Shown in pieces: positions 10,701 to 17,219 of a stretch of DNA of 64,000 bases. The translations under genes were made by a program, and so were the position numbers. This stretch comes from an uncultured Oscillospiraceae bacterium (lineage in GTDB: Bacteria; Bacillota; Clostridia; Oscillospirales; Oscillospiraceae). The DNA lies in the NCBI GenBank assembly GCA_934591745.1, contig CAKTPQ010000003.1:11451-75450 (forward strand). The letters run 5' to 3'. The stretch's first letter is position 1. Every line of letters begins with the position of its first letter. The notes beneath the pieces were generated by a model that did not search any database, was not told the DNA's origin, and saw only the letters and a list, made by a program, of their open reading frames with translations.

Positions 10701-12744
10701 TGAGCGCGTGACGTTCTACTACGGCCTGAAGGAGTGGACCGGGGCGTATGGAGAGTTCAGATCGGACGTGCCGGCCTTTACCGAGGCAGGCGCCCACACC
10801 GTCTATTACCGCACGCTCGATGGTGCGCTGCATCATGAGATCGCCACCGGCAGCTTCACCGTCACCATCGCACCCAAGACGGTGGACGCGCCCACCATCG
10901 AGCTGAGCGAGAGCGTGTTCACCTATACCGGCGAGGCCTTTGAACCCACGGTCGTCATCAAGGACGGCGACACGGTCATCCCCGCCGGGGAGTACACCGT
11001 CTCCTACAAGGACAACACCGATGCCGGTACGGCCACCGTCGTCATCGAGGATAAGCCCGGCGGCAACTACGCCGTCAGCGGCACCGCGTCCTTTAAGATC
11101 GAAAAGGCCAATGCCAAGCTCCTCACGCCTCCCACGGCCAACACCCTGACCTACACTGGCGCCGAACAGGCTCTGGCGGCAGCCGGTACGGCGGAGGGCG
11201 GCTGGATGCGGTACAGCCTGGATGACATGACCTACGAGATCGACATCCCCACCGGCACGGATGCCGGCACCTACACCGTGTGGTACACGGTGATAGGCGA
11301 CAGCAACCACAACAGCACCCGGGATTTCCAGAGCTTCACCGTCACCATCGCGCCTAAGACGGTGGATGCCCCGGTCATCGAGGTGAGCGGGGCCCCGTTC
11401 GCCTACACCGGCAAGGCCATTGAGCCTACCGTTATCGTCAAGGACGGTGGCACGGTCATCCCCGCCGGGGAGTACACCGTCTCCTGCAGGGACAACACCG
11501 GTGTCGGTACCGCCGCTGTCACCATCACGGATAAGACCGGCGGCAACTACACCGTCAGCGGCACCGCGTCCTTTGCCATCGACCCGGCGAAGCTGACCAA
11601 CGTGTCCGTCACCGCGCCGGCACTGTCCTACAACGGCAAGGCACAGACGCCCGATATCCGTGCGGCGGCGGATACCGTGGACGGTTCCCCCGTCACCGTG
11701 ACGTACAGCGAGACGGAGAACGGCGTTTACACCGAGACCATCCCGTCTTACAGCGCCGTGGGCAGCTATGAGCTGTACTACCGGCTCACTGCCGCCAACC
11801 ATGAGACTGTATCCGGCAGCCTGCGCATCACGGTGCAGAAGTCCGGCGAGCCGAGCTATACCGTCAGCGGCGAGGTGAAGCAGATCGACCTGATGGATCG
11901 CGGTCAGCCCGGCAGCCCCGTGGAGGGTGCTGAGGTCACCATCCGCAGAGGTCTGGAGGTCATCGGCGGCCGGAAGACCACGGACGCGGACGGCAGATTC
12001 GATCTGGACGGCGTGCCCGCCGGTGTGTACAACGTTGTGGTGGAGTATCACGACCGGGTCATCACCCAGATGGTGAAGCTGGTGGATCACAATGTTACCG
12101 GGCTGCCGGTGGGGATCCCCCTCCAGGACGTGAACAGCGAGCTGGCCATCCGCGGCGGCTCCGACCTGACGAACGGCATGGTGGTGGGCGGCCTGGATGA
12201 CGAGGCGGCCAACCAGTTCCCCGACAGCGGCGGTTCCGTTTCCGTCAGCATGGATATCCGTGAGCGGTCTGCCGACAGAACTGACCCGGTCCAGAGAGCC
12301 ATCCGCGGCAAGGCCGGCGGCATGACGCTGGACTTCGTGGACATGACGCTGCTGCTGGTACGGGACGGCGTGTCCTCCGACCTGGCGGAGACAAAGGGAC
12401 TGCTGGAGATCATCATCTCCTACGATACCAGCCGCCGCGGCATCACGGTGCTGCGCAGCCATAACGGCGAGGTGCAGACGCTGGAGGCCTGCGGCCCCAC
12501 CGGCGGCAGGGAGGGCTACTATGTGGACAAGGCCAACGGCTGCATCCACATCTTCGCCCAGAAGTTCTCCACCTACGCCATCGGCTATACCACAGGCAAT
12601 GACAAGCCTGACAGCAGACCCGCTGTCAAGGAAGCCACGTCCCCGGCCACCGGCGACGCGGGCCTGGTGGTCTATGCGGCCATGGCGCTGAGCAGCTGCA
12701 CCGGCACGGCGCTGCTGCTGCGCCGCAAGCGCGAGCACGAATAA
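4726..12744 (+). CDS. Giant cell-wall-anchored repeat surface protein
   Basis: A secreted protein of about 2,670 residues. I place the start at the ATG at 4726 (MKKRIISFLMCL..., a good signal peptide, after AAAGGAAAGAGAG); an ATG at 4702 in frame is the alternative. Residues about 70-1450 hold six irregular repeats. Each opens with a TLxxAxxxAxxGxTVTLLxDV segment and a LDLNGKTI strand, then a Gly-rich beta stretch like a right-handed helix, then LLADGYAFxD and a His/Cys cluster of CxC and CxxC pairs. Residues about 1580-2380 are several beta-sandwich MBG/Ig-like modules (YTGKPQTATV, YTGEAFEPTVVIKDG). Next comes a CarboxypepD_reg-like domain (VEGAEVTIRRG, TDADGRFDLDGVPAGVYNV). The C terminus has SPATGD, a hydrophobic span and RRKREHE, a sortase-type anchor. 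No sortase gene is in the window. The ligand is unknown; adhesin or wall-layer roles are guesses. Confidence 0.9.
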   Translation: MKKRIISFLMCLVMAFSIVPAAAWAEVLPSAQDAARVYVNSADTAIRRGAGTAVSAEEAKARIGEEDYYASLPEALEAAENGDTVTLLADHEEDVDAIMKGDLSTMAVVKKRLTLDLNGFSVDYLTVGDKAIVGEPTHDEETEEAIDQVAITAGDLTVVDRSQGASGSIAELEFISGRLELKSGVIGDSDGTYGDGITCAGGRDNENVTDGTYDGEITVTGGTVYSLYAKENVTVTVTGGSGHKGNWSNDTGKMTITGGSFADAHFSNNGGTIAISGGAFESITNNDASAIIPLMPLLADGYAFFDKDGNVLNGTAKTLTDVEVKRHTHSVTGGVCPCGAEFVASVTHDEATAYYTTLQSAFDNAQDYDTITLLTDVALTKPLSIELNWTTGADKFTLDLNGRTISCDNGETNTIYVSNARLTICDSSSEKTGKVTQNATYAVWVESSGTLTITGGSFGMVRVGSMGRAVIGGGSFSAIDSSGSSGSLADLLADGYAFYDQSSGEVQNGTATKLTNVTVKKHTHSGKPCACGYTCPNTTDMDATGHCATCGELLAQASVTVDGNTTYDISFKNAVENAADGATVTLLQDVTLPDGDEVYINKAYDQQISFAIDWNGHTLSGRHYAYLLTISGAVNMTLKDSGGNGGVRNEYAIDDYVGGTAVHVSVQSGYCVTIEGGTYSAQVVKYNCSGDLRIKGGVFQNPERSTVRYAIFSCDRNKIDTGALADLLADGYTFSYSANAADTERLLDVYTNAHTEAGKTVYVVSHTHAYDSTTGKCACGKPCAHTLDETGKCTTCGATFVAQVNGDYYTTVTEALDKASSGGTVTLLSNAVTENVTFAGGDKSVTLDMAGKTLTAADIAHPALTVESGTLTVSGDAAFISQGFVTMLSSDTQPAILVTGGKLVFTGALTAVGGWSGNAMSSVRRQFAVKATGGELDFKGGLDLKGGLAVLGTAVLTNKLTQGTFWIDRSKDENEVPVYAIIAVETKGTDMNKTYRNVRALLADGHAFAKVDSGEIWGVTALSCSDNVTIVPHEHTWEADGELYTCTVCGETCAHEGGYKTGACTVCGKPCPHALADQSTVDHNYYCKECGVQMFARIEIRAYNWAHFTSLADAMAAAKDGQTVTLLSDIDQDEQSADIIVNGKTVTLDLNGKTITGGWIYVGDNEQPTTATLKIIGSGSFVLPTVSGVLTVHPGGTLDLSGWTGGTLTRVQIDDSSDASEDIRKKTSLVVGERAGTIEELDILNWQLGAADTANAINLGGGSYGKINMSGVSGGSAQYLAVGSLLASGYAFKDTDGYVRYDREITKGTNYAGSISDVTVVQCDHSGLTALPADGKCPYCNVSGFVAMVETSNGVLIAFTDAQTAFDEAEDGETVTLLEGVTDDAVIDKAVTVDLNGKNMSTVTVSALAKFKNSGATGGQITSLTIDSADAVLGDLLADGYSFKDNTGKWLGVSDLLGTSADEVMVCRMGVINSVSANTDKSMTYGESITIGPSIGYSGGSLTDRQWYELSEEGRWVTADSGTVSPLGGYEISGLDAGTYYYRCVVTGSDGASAVSPCITLTVEEADFNDAVVELEQSELTYALDAGGSPATQSVHVKSVKIAGVEVPEKAYTIEGTDSASLAGTYYIYIKAAEGATNYTGVKEVKWKIIPLELDGIYVDNNVIKTYDGKPVDLNTSIFGKGTLVFTDVSGNHVTLSRYRHYSVQRIDHSFTSANAGSTGDVTVWVDLYPTGDIIFRKGTTSVQKGITLKNMTIGQASLQGPVAVPLQVVNGVDRDYTLDILAEIRKTLPVWQSCGDVTYSLPKVDLPTEYYEVGRVSIDKDGVLTLPIHAETADTVDDIGTVTVTASTQNYGDITVTVNVSSMNKSAIEISKHPTATPITYGQMVKDSQFIPDGVVVTGEDDGLVVEGEFRWKAEYADEKPEPASCWVEYEFIPTGENAYKYKTGGSGMSIKVNPALLTDVSVEQTNELTYTGKPQTATVKTTAHTVDNWDERVTFYYGLKEWTGAYGEFRSDVPAFTEAGAHTVYYRTLDGALHHEIATGSFTVTIAPKTVDAPTIELSESVFTYTGEAFEPTVVIKDGDTVIPAGEYTVSYKDNTDAGTATVVIEDKPGGNYAVSGTASFKIEKANAKLLTPPTANTLTYTGAEQALAAAGTAEGGWMRYSLDDMTYEIDIPTGTDAGTYTVWYTVIGDSNHNSTRDFQSFTVTIAPKTVDAPVIEVSGAPFAYTGKAIEPTVIVKDGGTVIPAGEYTVSCRDNTGVGTAAVTITDKTGGNYTVSGTASFAIDPAKLTNVSVTAPALSYNGKAQTPDIRAAADTVDGSPVTVTYSETENGVYTETIPSYSAVGSYELYYRLTAANHETVSGSLRITVQKSGEPSYTVSGEVKQIDLMDRGQPGSPVEGAEVTIRRGLEVIGGRKTTDADGRFDLDGVPAGVYNVVVEYHDRVITQMVKLVDHNVTGLPVGIPLQDVNSELAIRGGSDLTNGMVVGGLDDEAANQFPDSGGSVSVSMDIRERSADRTDPVQRAIRGKAGGMTLDFVDMTLLLVRDGVSSDLAETKGLLEIIISYDTSRRGITVLRSHNGEVQTLEACGPTGGREGYYVDKANGCIHIFAQKFSTYAIGYTTGNDKPDSRPAVKEATSPATGDAGLVVYAAMALSSCTGTALLLRRKREHE

Positions 12745-12747
12745 CGC

Positions 12748-12781
12748 AAAAAGATGACCGGCCCCAGGCCGGTCATCTTTT
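12748..12781 (+). terminator. Terminator of the giant surface gene
   Basis: AAAGATGACCGGCC and GGCCGGTCATCTTTT form a long GC-rich stem ending in a T-run just after the stop codon. Confidence 0.85.
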
Positions 12782-12782
12782 G

Positions 12783-12811
12783 TTGCCAACCGTCGGAAAA
12801 AGCGGTATAAT
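12783..12811 (+). promoter_or_regulatory. Promoter of the acetyltransferase-LuxR pair
   Basis: TTGCCA (12783-12788) and TATAAT (12806-12811) are separated by 17 bases, and the start codon follows 37 bases later. The -35 box begins within two bases of the preceding terminator. Confidence 0.75.
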
Positions 12812-12847
12812 CGGCGTATATGAAACGCGGCGAAAGGAGCACGGCTT

Positions 12848-14134
12848 ATGAACTACGATATGGCAGCCCGCGGCTGGGACATCCGCCCCCTGACGGAGGG
12901 GGACATCGAGGCGTATCTGGACATCTACCTCAACTCCTACCCGGCCTACAAGGCGCTGGACGCCGAATGCCGCGCCCATTACCGGGCCAAGCACCTCACC
13001 GAGCTGCGGGAGGACACCCAGACCCGCACGGTGGGCCTTTTCGAGAACGGCACGCTTATCGCCACCATGAAGCTCATTTTGTTTTCCATGAACTTCTTCG
13101 GACGGATGCAGCCCGCCTGCGGCCTGATGGCGCTGGAGGTCCATCCGCTCCACAAGAAGAAGGGCACGGCGCTGGCCATGGTGCGGTACTTCGAGGACTA
13201 TGCCCGGCAAAACGGCGCGCTGCTGACGCTGCTTCTGCCGTTCCGCATCGACTTCTACCGCCGGATGGGCTACGGTTTTGCCGGCAAGCTGTACGAATAC
13301 CACCTGCCCACATCGGTGCTGCCGAAGCCCGATGCAGCGGCGCAGCGCCGTCTGCGGCTCCTGCAGCCGGAGGACTTCGATGCGGCCATGGCCTGCCAGC
13401 GCCGCTTCGCTGCCCAGAACCACGGCATGGTGGAGAAATTCGACGAGGAGCTGCGCGCCGCCCGGGACGACATACAGGCGCGGCGCCTGGGCTGGTACGA
13501 CGACGGAGGTACGCTGCGGGGCTACGCGGCCTACCGCTTTGAAAGTGCCAGCGACACCAACTATACACAGAACCGCCTCAGCGTGGAGGAGCTGGTCTAT
13601 GAGGACGGCGCCGTGCTGCGCGCTTTGCTGGGCGGCCTGAAACTGCAGGAGGATCTGGCGCAGACCGTGATCCTCCGCACCGGTGAGGAGGACTTCCATC
13701 ACCTGCTGCACGACCCGCAGGATGTGTCGAAGAACTACATCGACTACGGCTTTCTGCAGACCAATGTCTCCGCCGTGGGGACCATGTTCAAGCTGACGGA
13801 CGGCCAGGCTTTTCTGGAAAAAACGGCCTACCGTCCGTTCCCGCAGGGTACGCTGACCGCGGCGTTCCGCTGCCGGGATGAGATGTCGGGCGCGGAACAG
13901 TGCCTGCGCATTGCCTTTTCGCAGGGCCGCTGGGTCGCGGCAGCGCCGGACGCGGCAGCGGATGTTACCGTCACCTGCCGCCAGGGGGAGCTGACGTCTC
14001 TGCTGATGGGGTCCTGCGAGCTGGAGAGCCTGCTGCGGCTGGGCGCCGCCGAGGCGGACGATCCCGGCAAGGCGCGGGAATTGGCCCGTCTGCTGCACTG
14101 GGACCAGAAGCCGTGGCTCAACGCGGATTATTGA
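12848..14134 (+). CDS. Eis-like GNAT N-acetyltransferase
   Basis: A 428-residue cytoplasmic protein with the three-part layout of the Eis family: an N-terminal GNAT domain (residues 10-150), a second GNAT-like half (about 160-290), and a C-terminal sterol-carrier-protein-like domain (about 320-420). The acetyl-CoA loop reads HPLHKKKGTALAMVRYFEDY, a degenerate form of the usual R/QxxGxG/A motif, followed by DFYRRMGYGFAGK, a typical family signature. Mycobacterial Eis acetylates amines of aminoglycosides at many positions; most Firmicutes homologues have no known substrate, so resistance should not be assumed. The start is the ATG at 12848 after GAAAGGAG. It has its own promoter and lies 31 bases ahead of a LuxR-type regulator, with which it probably forms an operon. 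Confidence 0.85.
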   Translation: MNYDMAARGWDIRPLTEGDIEAYLDIYLNSYPAYKALDAECRAHYRAKHLTELREDTQTRTVGLFENGTLIATMKLILFSMNFFGRMQPACGLMALEVHPLHKKKGTALAMVRYFEDYARQNGALLTLLLPFRIDFYRRMGYGFAGKLYEYHLPTSVLPKPDAAAQRRLRLLQPEDFDAAMACQRRFAAQNHGMVEKFDEELRAARDDIQARRLGWYDDGGTLRGYAAYRFESASDTNYTQNRLSVEELVYEDGAVLRALLGGLKLQEDLAQTVILRTGEEDFHHLLHDPQDVSKNYIDYGFLQTNVSAVGTMFKLTDGQAFLEKTAYRPFPQGTLTAAFRCRDEMSGAEQCLRIAFSQGRWVAAAPDAAADVTVTCRQGELTSLLMGSCELESLLRLGAAEADDPGKARELARLLHWDQKPWLNADY

Positions 14135-14165
14135 GAGAAAAAACAGCGAAAGGAAGGGTGCGGGC

Positions 14166-16529
14166 ATGACAAACGGGCCGGTCATTGAGGAACAGTTGGC
14201 GGAGTCGTTCCGCACCGCCATGGAGCGGGGGCGCATCGCGCTGTTCAGCGCGCCCTGCGGCTTCGGCAAGACCGTGGTGGCCCGTGCACTGCTGGAGGGC
14301 TGCCGCGTGCGGGAGCTGTCCGCCGATGGGGAGACGCTGGATCTCCCGGCGGACGATGGCACATGGGACGTGCTGCTGCTGGATGAGCTGCAAAGCCTGC
14401 CGGAAAGCGGGCAGGAGCCGCTTTGCGCCCTGCTGCGCACCGCAGTAGAGCGCCGCTTCGTGCTGCTGAGCCGGGGCGGGCTGCCGGGCTGGCTGGCACC
14501 GTTCCAGTTCTCCGGATTGCTGCGGGTGTTCATCGCCGATGATCTGGCGCTGCACCGCGTCGGCGCCGCGGAGCTGCTGGCGCGCTGCGGCGTGACGCTG
14601 CCTGACACGGAGCTGACCGCCGTCCTGCGCGACACCTGCGGCCACCCGCTGGCGCTGGAACTGCTGGGCCGCTGCATGGCAGCCCGCCGGGAGGGCTATA
14701 CCCCCGTGGTGGAGCAGACCGTGCGCCGCCAGATGATGGCCTATTTCGAGGACGCGGTGTACCGCCGCTTCGACCTGCCCCTGCGCCGCTTCCTGCTGGA
14801 GCTGGCGCCCTTCGAGCCGTTCGATCTGGAGCTGGCCCGCATCGCCACCGGCGACAGCCGCGCCGGCGAGCATCTGGCCTGGCTCCAGCAGCAGACGTCC
14901 ATGCTGCTGTATGGGGGGGACAAGTACCGGTTCTGGCCGGCTTTCCGCCAGTTCCTGCTGTGGGAGCTGGAGCGGGAGTACAGCGACGAACGCCGCCGCA
15001 GCCTGTACAACCGGGGCGCGCTGTATTACGAGCTGCATCAGGATTACGGACAGGCGCTTTACTTTTACGACCGCGGCGGCGATCGGGGCAAGGTGTCGGA
15101 GCTGCTGCGCCGCAGCGCCGAGCTGCACCCCGGCATGGGACACTATGAAGAGCTGTCCGCCTACTACGACACGCTGAACGAGGAGGAGATCGCCGCTTCG
15201 CCCTCACTGATGCAGGCCGTCAGCATGCTGTGCGCCCTGCGGGGCGATTATGACGGCTCCCAGCGGTGGTATGGCCGTCTGGCCGACTTTGCCGCCCGCC
15301 GCAAGGGCGCAGATGCCGCCGGCCGGGAAGCGCGGGGGCGCTTGGCGTGGCTGGATATCTCCCTGCCCCAGCGTGGTGTGGCGGGCCTTGCGGAGATGTT
15401 TCCCGCCGCTTTCCGTCTGCTGACCGACCGGGAGATCACGCTGCCGGCCTTCTCCGTTACCAGTGCGCTGCCCAGCATCATGAACGGCGGCAAGGACTTT
15501 TCCGACTGGAGCCGGCGGGACGACCTGCTGTACGCCACGCTGCGCCGTCCTGTGGAGGCCGTGCTGGGCCGGGACGGCGAGGGACTGGCGGACACCGCCA
15601 TCGCCGAGAGTAAATTTGAAAAGGGACAGGACGTGTCCGGCCGGGTGCTGGCATTGGTGTCCCGTCTGAGCGATATCCGCTGTCAAGGTACGCCGGACAT
15701 CGAGTTCGCGGCGGTGGGCCTCATCGTCCGCAGTCAGGTGGACACCGGCCGCCCGGAGGATGGCGCCCGGATGCTTACCTCCCTGCGTCAGCGGCTGGAG
15801 AGCCGCGGCGAGACGCGCTTTCTGCCCAATATCGACGCCATGCTCTGCCGCATCGCGCTGCGCACCGGCGACCGGCTGGCTGTGGCCGCGTGGTACAGGG
15901 ATAAGGCGCCCCGTGATCCCACCCATTTCCGGGTGCTGCTGCGGTATCAGTACTTTACCCAGGCCATGGCAGAGCTGGCTCAGGGCGACAATGACACGGC
16001 GCTGCTGACATTGGCGCCGCTGGAGCGGTACTGCGCCGTGTGTCAGCGCCATATCGACGGCATCCATCTGCACCTGCTCACCGCCATTGCCCGGTTCCGG
16101 CGGCACGAGGACACATGGCAGGCGCCGCTGGACGCGGCACTGGAGACGGCGGCGCACTACGGCTTTGTGCGCACGGTGGGGCAGTACGGCGCGGCCATCC
16201 TGCCCCTGCTGGAGCGCCGCCGCTGGCAGGGCGACCCGGACTTCCGCGCCGCCATGATGCAGGCTGTCCGCGCCCAGGCCGCCAACTATCCGGATCTGCT
16301 GACGCCGCCGCTGGAGCAGGCGGAGGCGCTCACCGCTGCGGAAATGCAGGTGCTGCGCCTGCTGTGCGCCGATAAGAGCAACGCCGAGATCGGCCAGATC
16401 CTGGATATCCGTCTGCCCACGGTGAAAAGCCATGTCAGCCACATCCTGCAAAAGCTCAATGTCAGCCGCCGCAGCGAGGCCAAGCGCGCTGCGGAGCGGC
16501 TGCACCTGCTGCCCGGCACCAGACTATGA
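14166..16529 (+). CDS. LuxR-family ATPase transcriptional regulator (MalT-like)
   Basis: A 787-residue regulator of the MalT/LAL kind. A P-loop is visible at residues 29-40 (APCGFGKTVVAR), and VLLLDELQSLP around residue 75 fits Walker B. The middle 400 residues are helical and TPR-like. The last 65 residues (from about 720) are a LuxR-type helix-turn-helix: TAAEMQVLRLLCADKSNAEI, then GQILDIRLPTVKSHVSHILQ and KLNVSRRSEAKR. In the family, ATP and a small inducer drive oligomerisation and promoter activation. The P-loop ATPase core is short: the DNA-distal AAA region seems compact compared with the roughly 900 residues of E. coli MalT. It follows the acetyltransferase by 31 bases and ends at a strong terminator. 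Its targets cannot be read from the sequence; the surface genes on either side are candidates only by position. Confidence 0.88.
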   Translation: MTNGPVIEEQLAESFRTAMERGRIALFSAPCGFGKTVVARALLEGCRVRELSADGETLDLPADDGTWDVLLLDELQSLPESGQEPLCALLRTAVERRFVLLSRGGLPGWLAPFQFSGLLRVFIADDLALHRVGAAELLARCGVTLPDTELTAVLRDTCGHPLALELLGRCMAARREGYTPVVEQTVRRQMMAYFEDAVYRRFDLPLRRFLLELAPFEPFDLELARIATGDSRAGEHLAWLQQQTSMLLYGGDKYRFWPAFRQFLLWELEREYSDERRRSLYNRGALYYELHQDYGQALYFYDRGGDRGKVSELLRRSAELHPGMGHYEELSAYYDTLNEEEIAASPSLMQAVSMLCALRGDYDGSQRWYGRLADFAARRKGADAAGREARGRLAWLDISLPQRGVAGLAEMFPAAFRLLTDREITLPAFSVTSALPSIMNGGKDFSDWSRRDDLLYATLRRPVEAVLGRDGEGLADTAIAESKFEKGQDVSGRVLALVSRLSDIRCQGTPDIEFAAVGLIVRSQVDTGRPEDGARMLTSLRQRLESRGETRFLPNIDAMLCRIALRTGDRLAVAAWYRDKAPRDPTHFRVLLRYQYFTQAMAELAQGDNDTALLTLAPLERYCAVCQRHIDGIHLHLLTAIARFRRHEDTWQAPLDAALETAAHYGFVRTVGQYGAAILPLLERRRWQGDPDFRAAMMQAVRAQAANYPDLLTPPLEQAEALTAAEMQVLRLLCADKSNAEIGQILDIRLPTVKSHVSHILQKLNVSRRSEAKRAAERLHLLPGTRL

Positions 16530-16532
16530 CCC

Positions 16533-16568
16533 GCGCCCTGCGGACACGGTGTGTCCGCAGGGCGTTTT
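16533..16568 (+). terminator. Terminator of the LuxR-family gene
   Basis: CGCCCTGCGGACAC and GTGTCCGCAGGGCG form a perfect 14-bp stem followed by TTTT, starting a few bases after the stop codon. Confidence 0.9.
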
Positions 16569-16573
16569 CCCTG

Positions 16574-16602
16574 TTGACATCCGGATTCTTCCAATCTATA
16601 AT
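16574..16602 (+). promoter_or_regulatory. Promoter of the riboswitch operon
   Basis: Both hexamers match the consensus exactly: TTGACA (16574-16579), 17 bases, TATAAT (16597-16602). Transcription would begin near 16609, about 610 bases upstream of the first coding region, leaving room for the riboswitch and its terminators. Confidence 0.9.
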
Positions 16603-16639
16603 GATAAACGGCGGCTTAGGCCGCTGGCCAATTGAATAC

Positions 16640-16925
16640 ATGATCCAAGGATGCTGTGCAGCCAGCCTGTCGTAAAGACCCCGTGTGGGTCAGGCAGCGG
16701 CTTCAAAGGAACGGGGTGCAGAGCCCCACGCGAACGGCACTGTGAGCGCAAGAACGTACCGAGGCGGCGTCAGCCGCTGGGACGAAAGTCCGCCATTGCA
16801 GACATCACGTCTGTGAGAAGGCAGGTCACGAACGAGGAGAGGATTCTCCGCGGCGCGAGTCAGAAGACTTGCATGGAGGAGGATCACCAACAGCGGGCGC
16901 TCTCTCCGTGGTGTATGGATAGGCA
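16640..16925 (+). promoter_or_regulatory. Cobalamin riboswitch (aptamer region)
   Basis: The core elements of the cobalamin class occur in order. AAAGGAACGGGGTGCAG at 16705-16721 with its GGTG loop and closing CCCC matches the GGGAA...GGTG part. CGCG...GGCACTGTGAGCG at 16729-16748 matches the CCACTGT element. GAGTCAGAAGACTTGC at 16857-16872 matches the B12 box (usually AGYCAGGAGACCTGCC). The segment between the last two is about 115 bases, longer than usual, and contains extra hairpins such as GGACGAAAGTCC. After the box come about 60 bases that can fold back (CACCA pairs with TGGTG) and then terminators. In this class, corrinoid binding normally stops transcription or translation, so the operon is expected to be on when B12 is scarce. 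The exact ends are approximate. Confidence 0.85.
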
Positions 16926-16935
16926 GGAGTGTGCG

Positions 16936-16970
16936 CCGGCGCTTCCCGAAAGGGGAGGAGCCGGTTTTTT
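16936..16970 (+). terminator. First leader terminator after the riboswitch
   Basis: CCGGCGCTTCCC-GAAA-GGGGAGGAGCCGG is a GNRA-capped stem followed by six T residues, 64 bases beyond the B12 box. It is the most likely expression platform. Confidence 0.8.
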
Positions 16971-16983
16971 CTGTCGCGGACCC

Positions 16984-17025
16984 CGCTGGTCGTCCTCCGG
17001 TAAACGGAGGCGGACCGGCGTTTTT
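16984..17025 (+). terminator. Second leader terminator
   Basis: CGCTGGTCGTCCTCCG pairs, with a few mismatches, with CGGAGGCGGACCGGCG across a GTAAA loop, and TTTTT follows. The 3' flank (TTTTTCTG then CGC) resembles that of the first terminator. Confidence 0.65.
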
Positions 17026-17048
17026 CTGCGCATGGACTTGTCAGGCCG

Positions 17049-17069
17049 AGGCGGTTTTTCCAGCCGCCT
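17049..17069 (+). other. Short leader hairpin with T-rich loop
   Basis: AGGCGG and CCGCCT form a 6-bp stem around a loop containing TTTTT. It is too short to be a sure terminator but adds to the hairpin series in this leader. Confidence 0.35.
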
Positions 17070-17081
17070 GCTTTCCATAAG

Positions 17082-17120
17082 GGCGGGAGGGGACCAAACC
17101 CCTTCCGCCTCCTCTCTTTT
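17082..17120 (+). terminator. Third leader terminator-like hairpin
   Basis: GGCGGGAGGGG and CCCCTTCCGCC pair with one G-U across ACCAAA, followed by TCCTCTCTTTTT. It lies about 100 bases upstream of the first gene of the operon. Confidence 0.6.
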
Positions 17121-17219
17121 TGAGGATGGAAACACTTCCGCCGCATTGGCCAAGGGAGCCTTACCCTTTTTTCCGCAGGTGCGTTAGAGATAGAGAAGAT
17201 CAAAACAGGAGGAGATCAC

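Noticed and set aside
9586-12789. Long minus-strand open frame opposite the giant surface gene
   Set aside because: It has no ribosome binding site or recognisable domain and mirrors the plus-strand codon bias; GC-rich genes often leave such antisense frames. The same holds for the long antisense frames at 4750-8130, 19878-24800, 29256-31682, 40176-43442 and 43288-47145.
12848-14134. Aminoglycoside resistance gene
   Set aside because: The Eis-like fold is clear, but most homologues in Firmicutes have no shown resistance activity, so only the family is named.
16640-16925. RNase P RNA, suggested by the GACGAAAGTCC segment
   Set aside because: The other RNase P conserved regions are absent, while three cobalamin riboswitch elements occur in the right order.
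16651-17187. Open frame across the riboswitch and leader
   Set aside because: It runs through conserved riboswitch elements and terminators and has no ribosome binding site.
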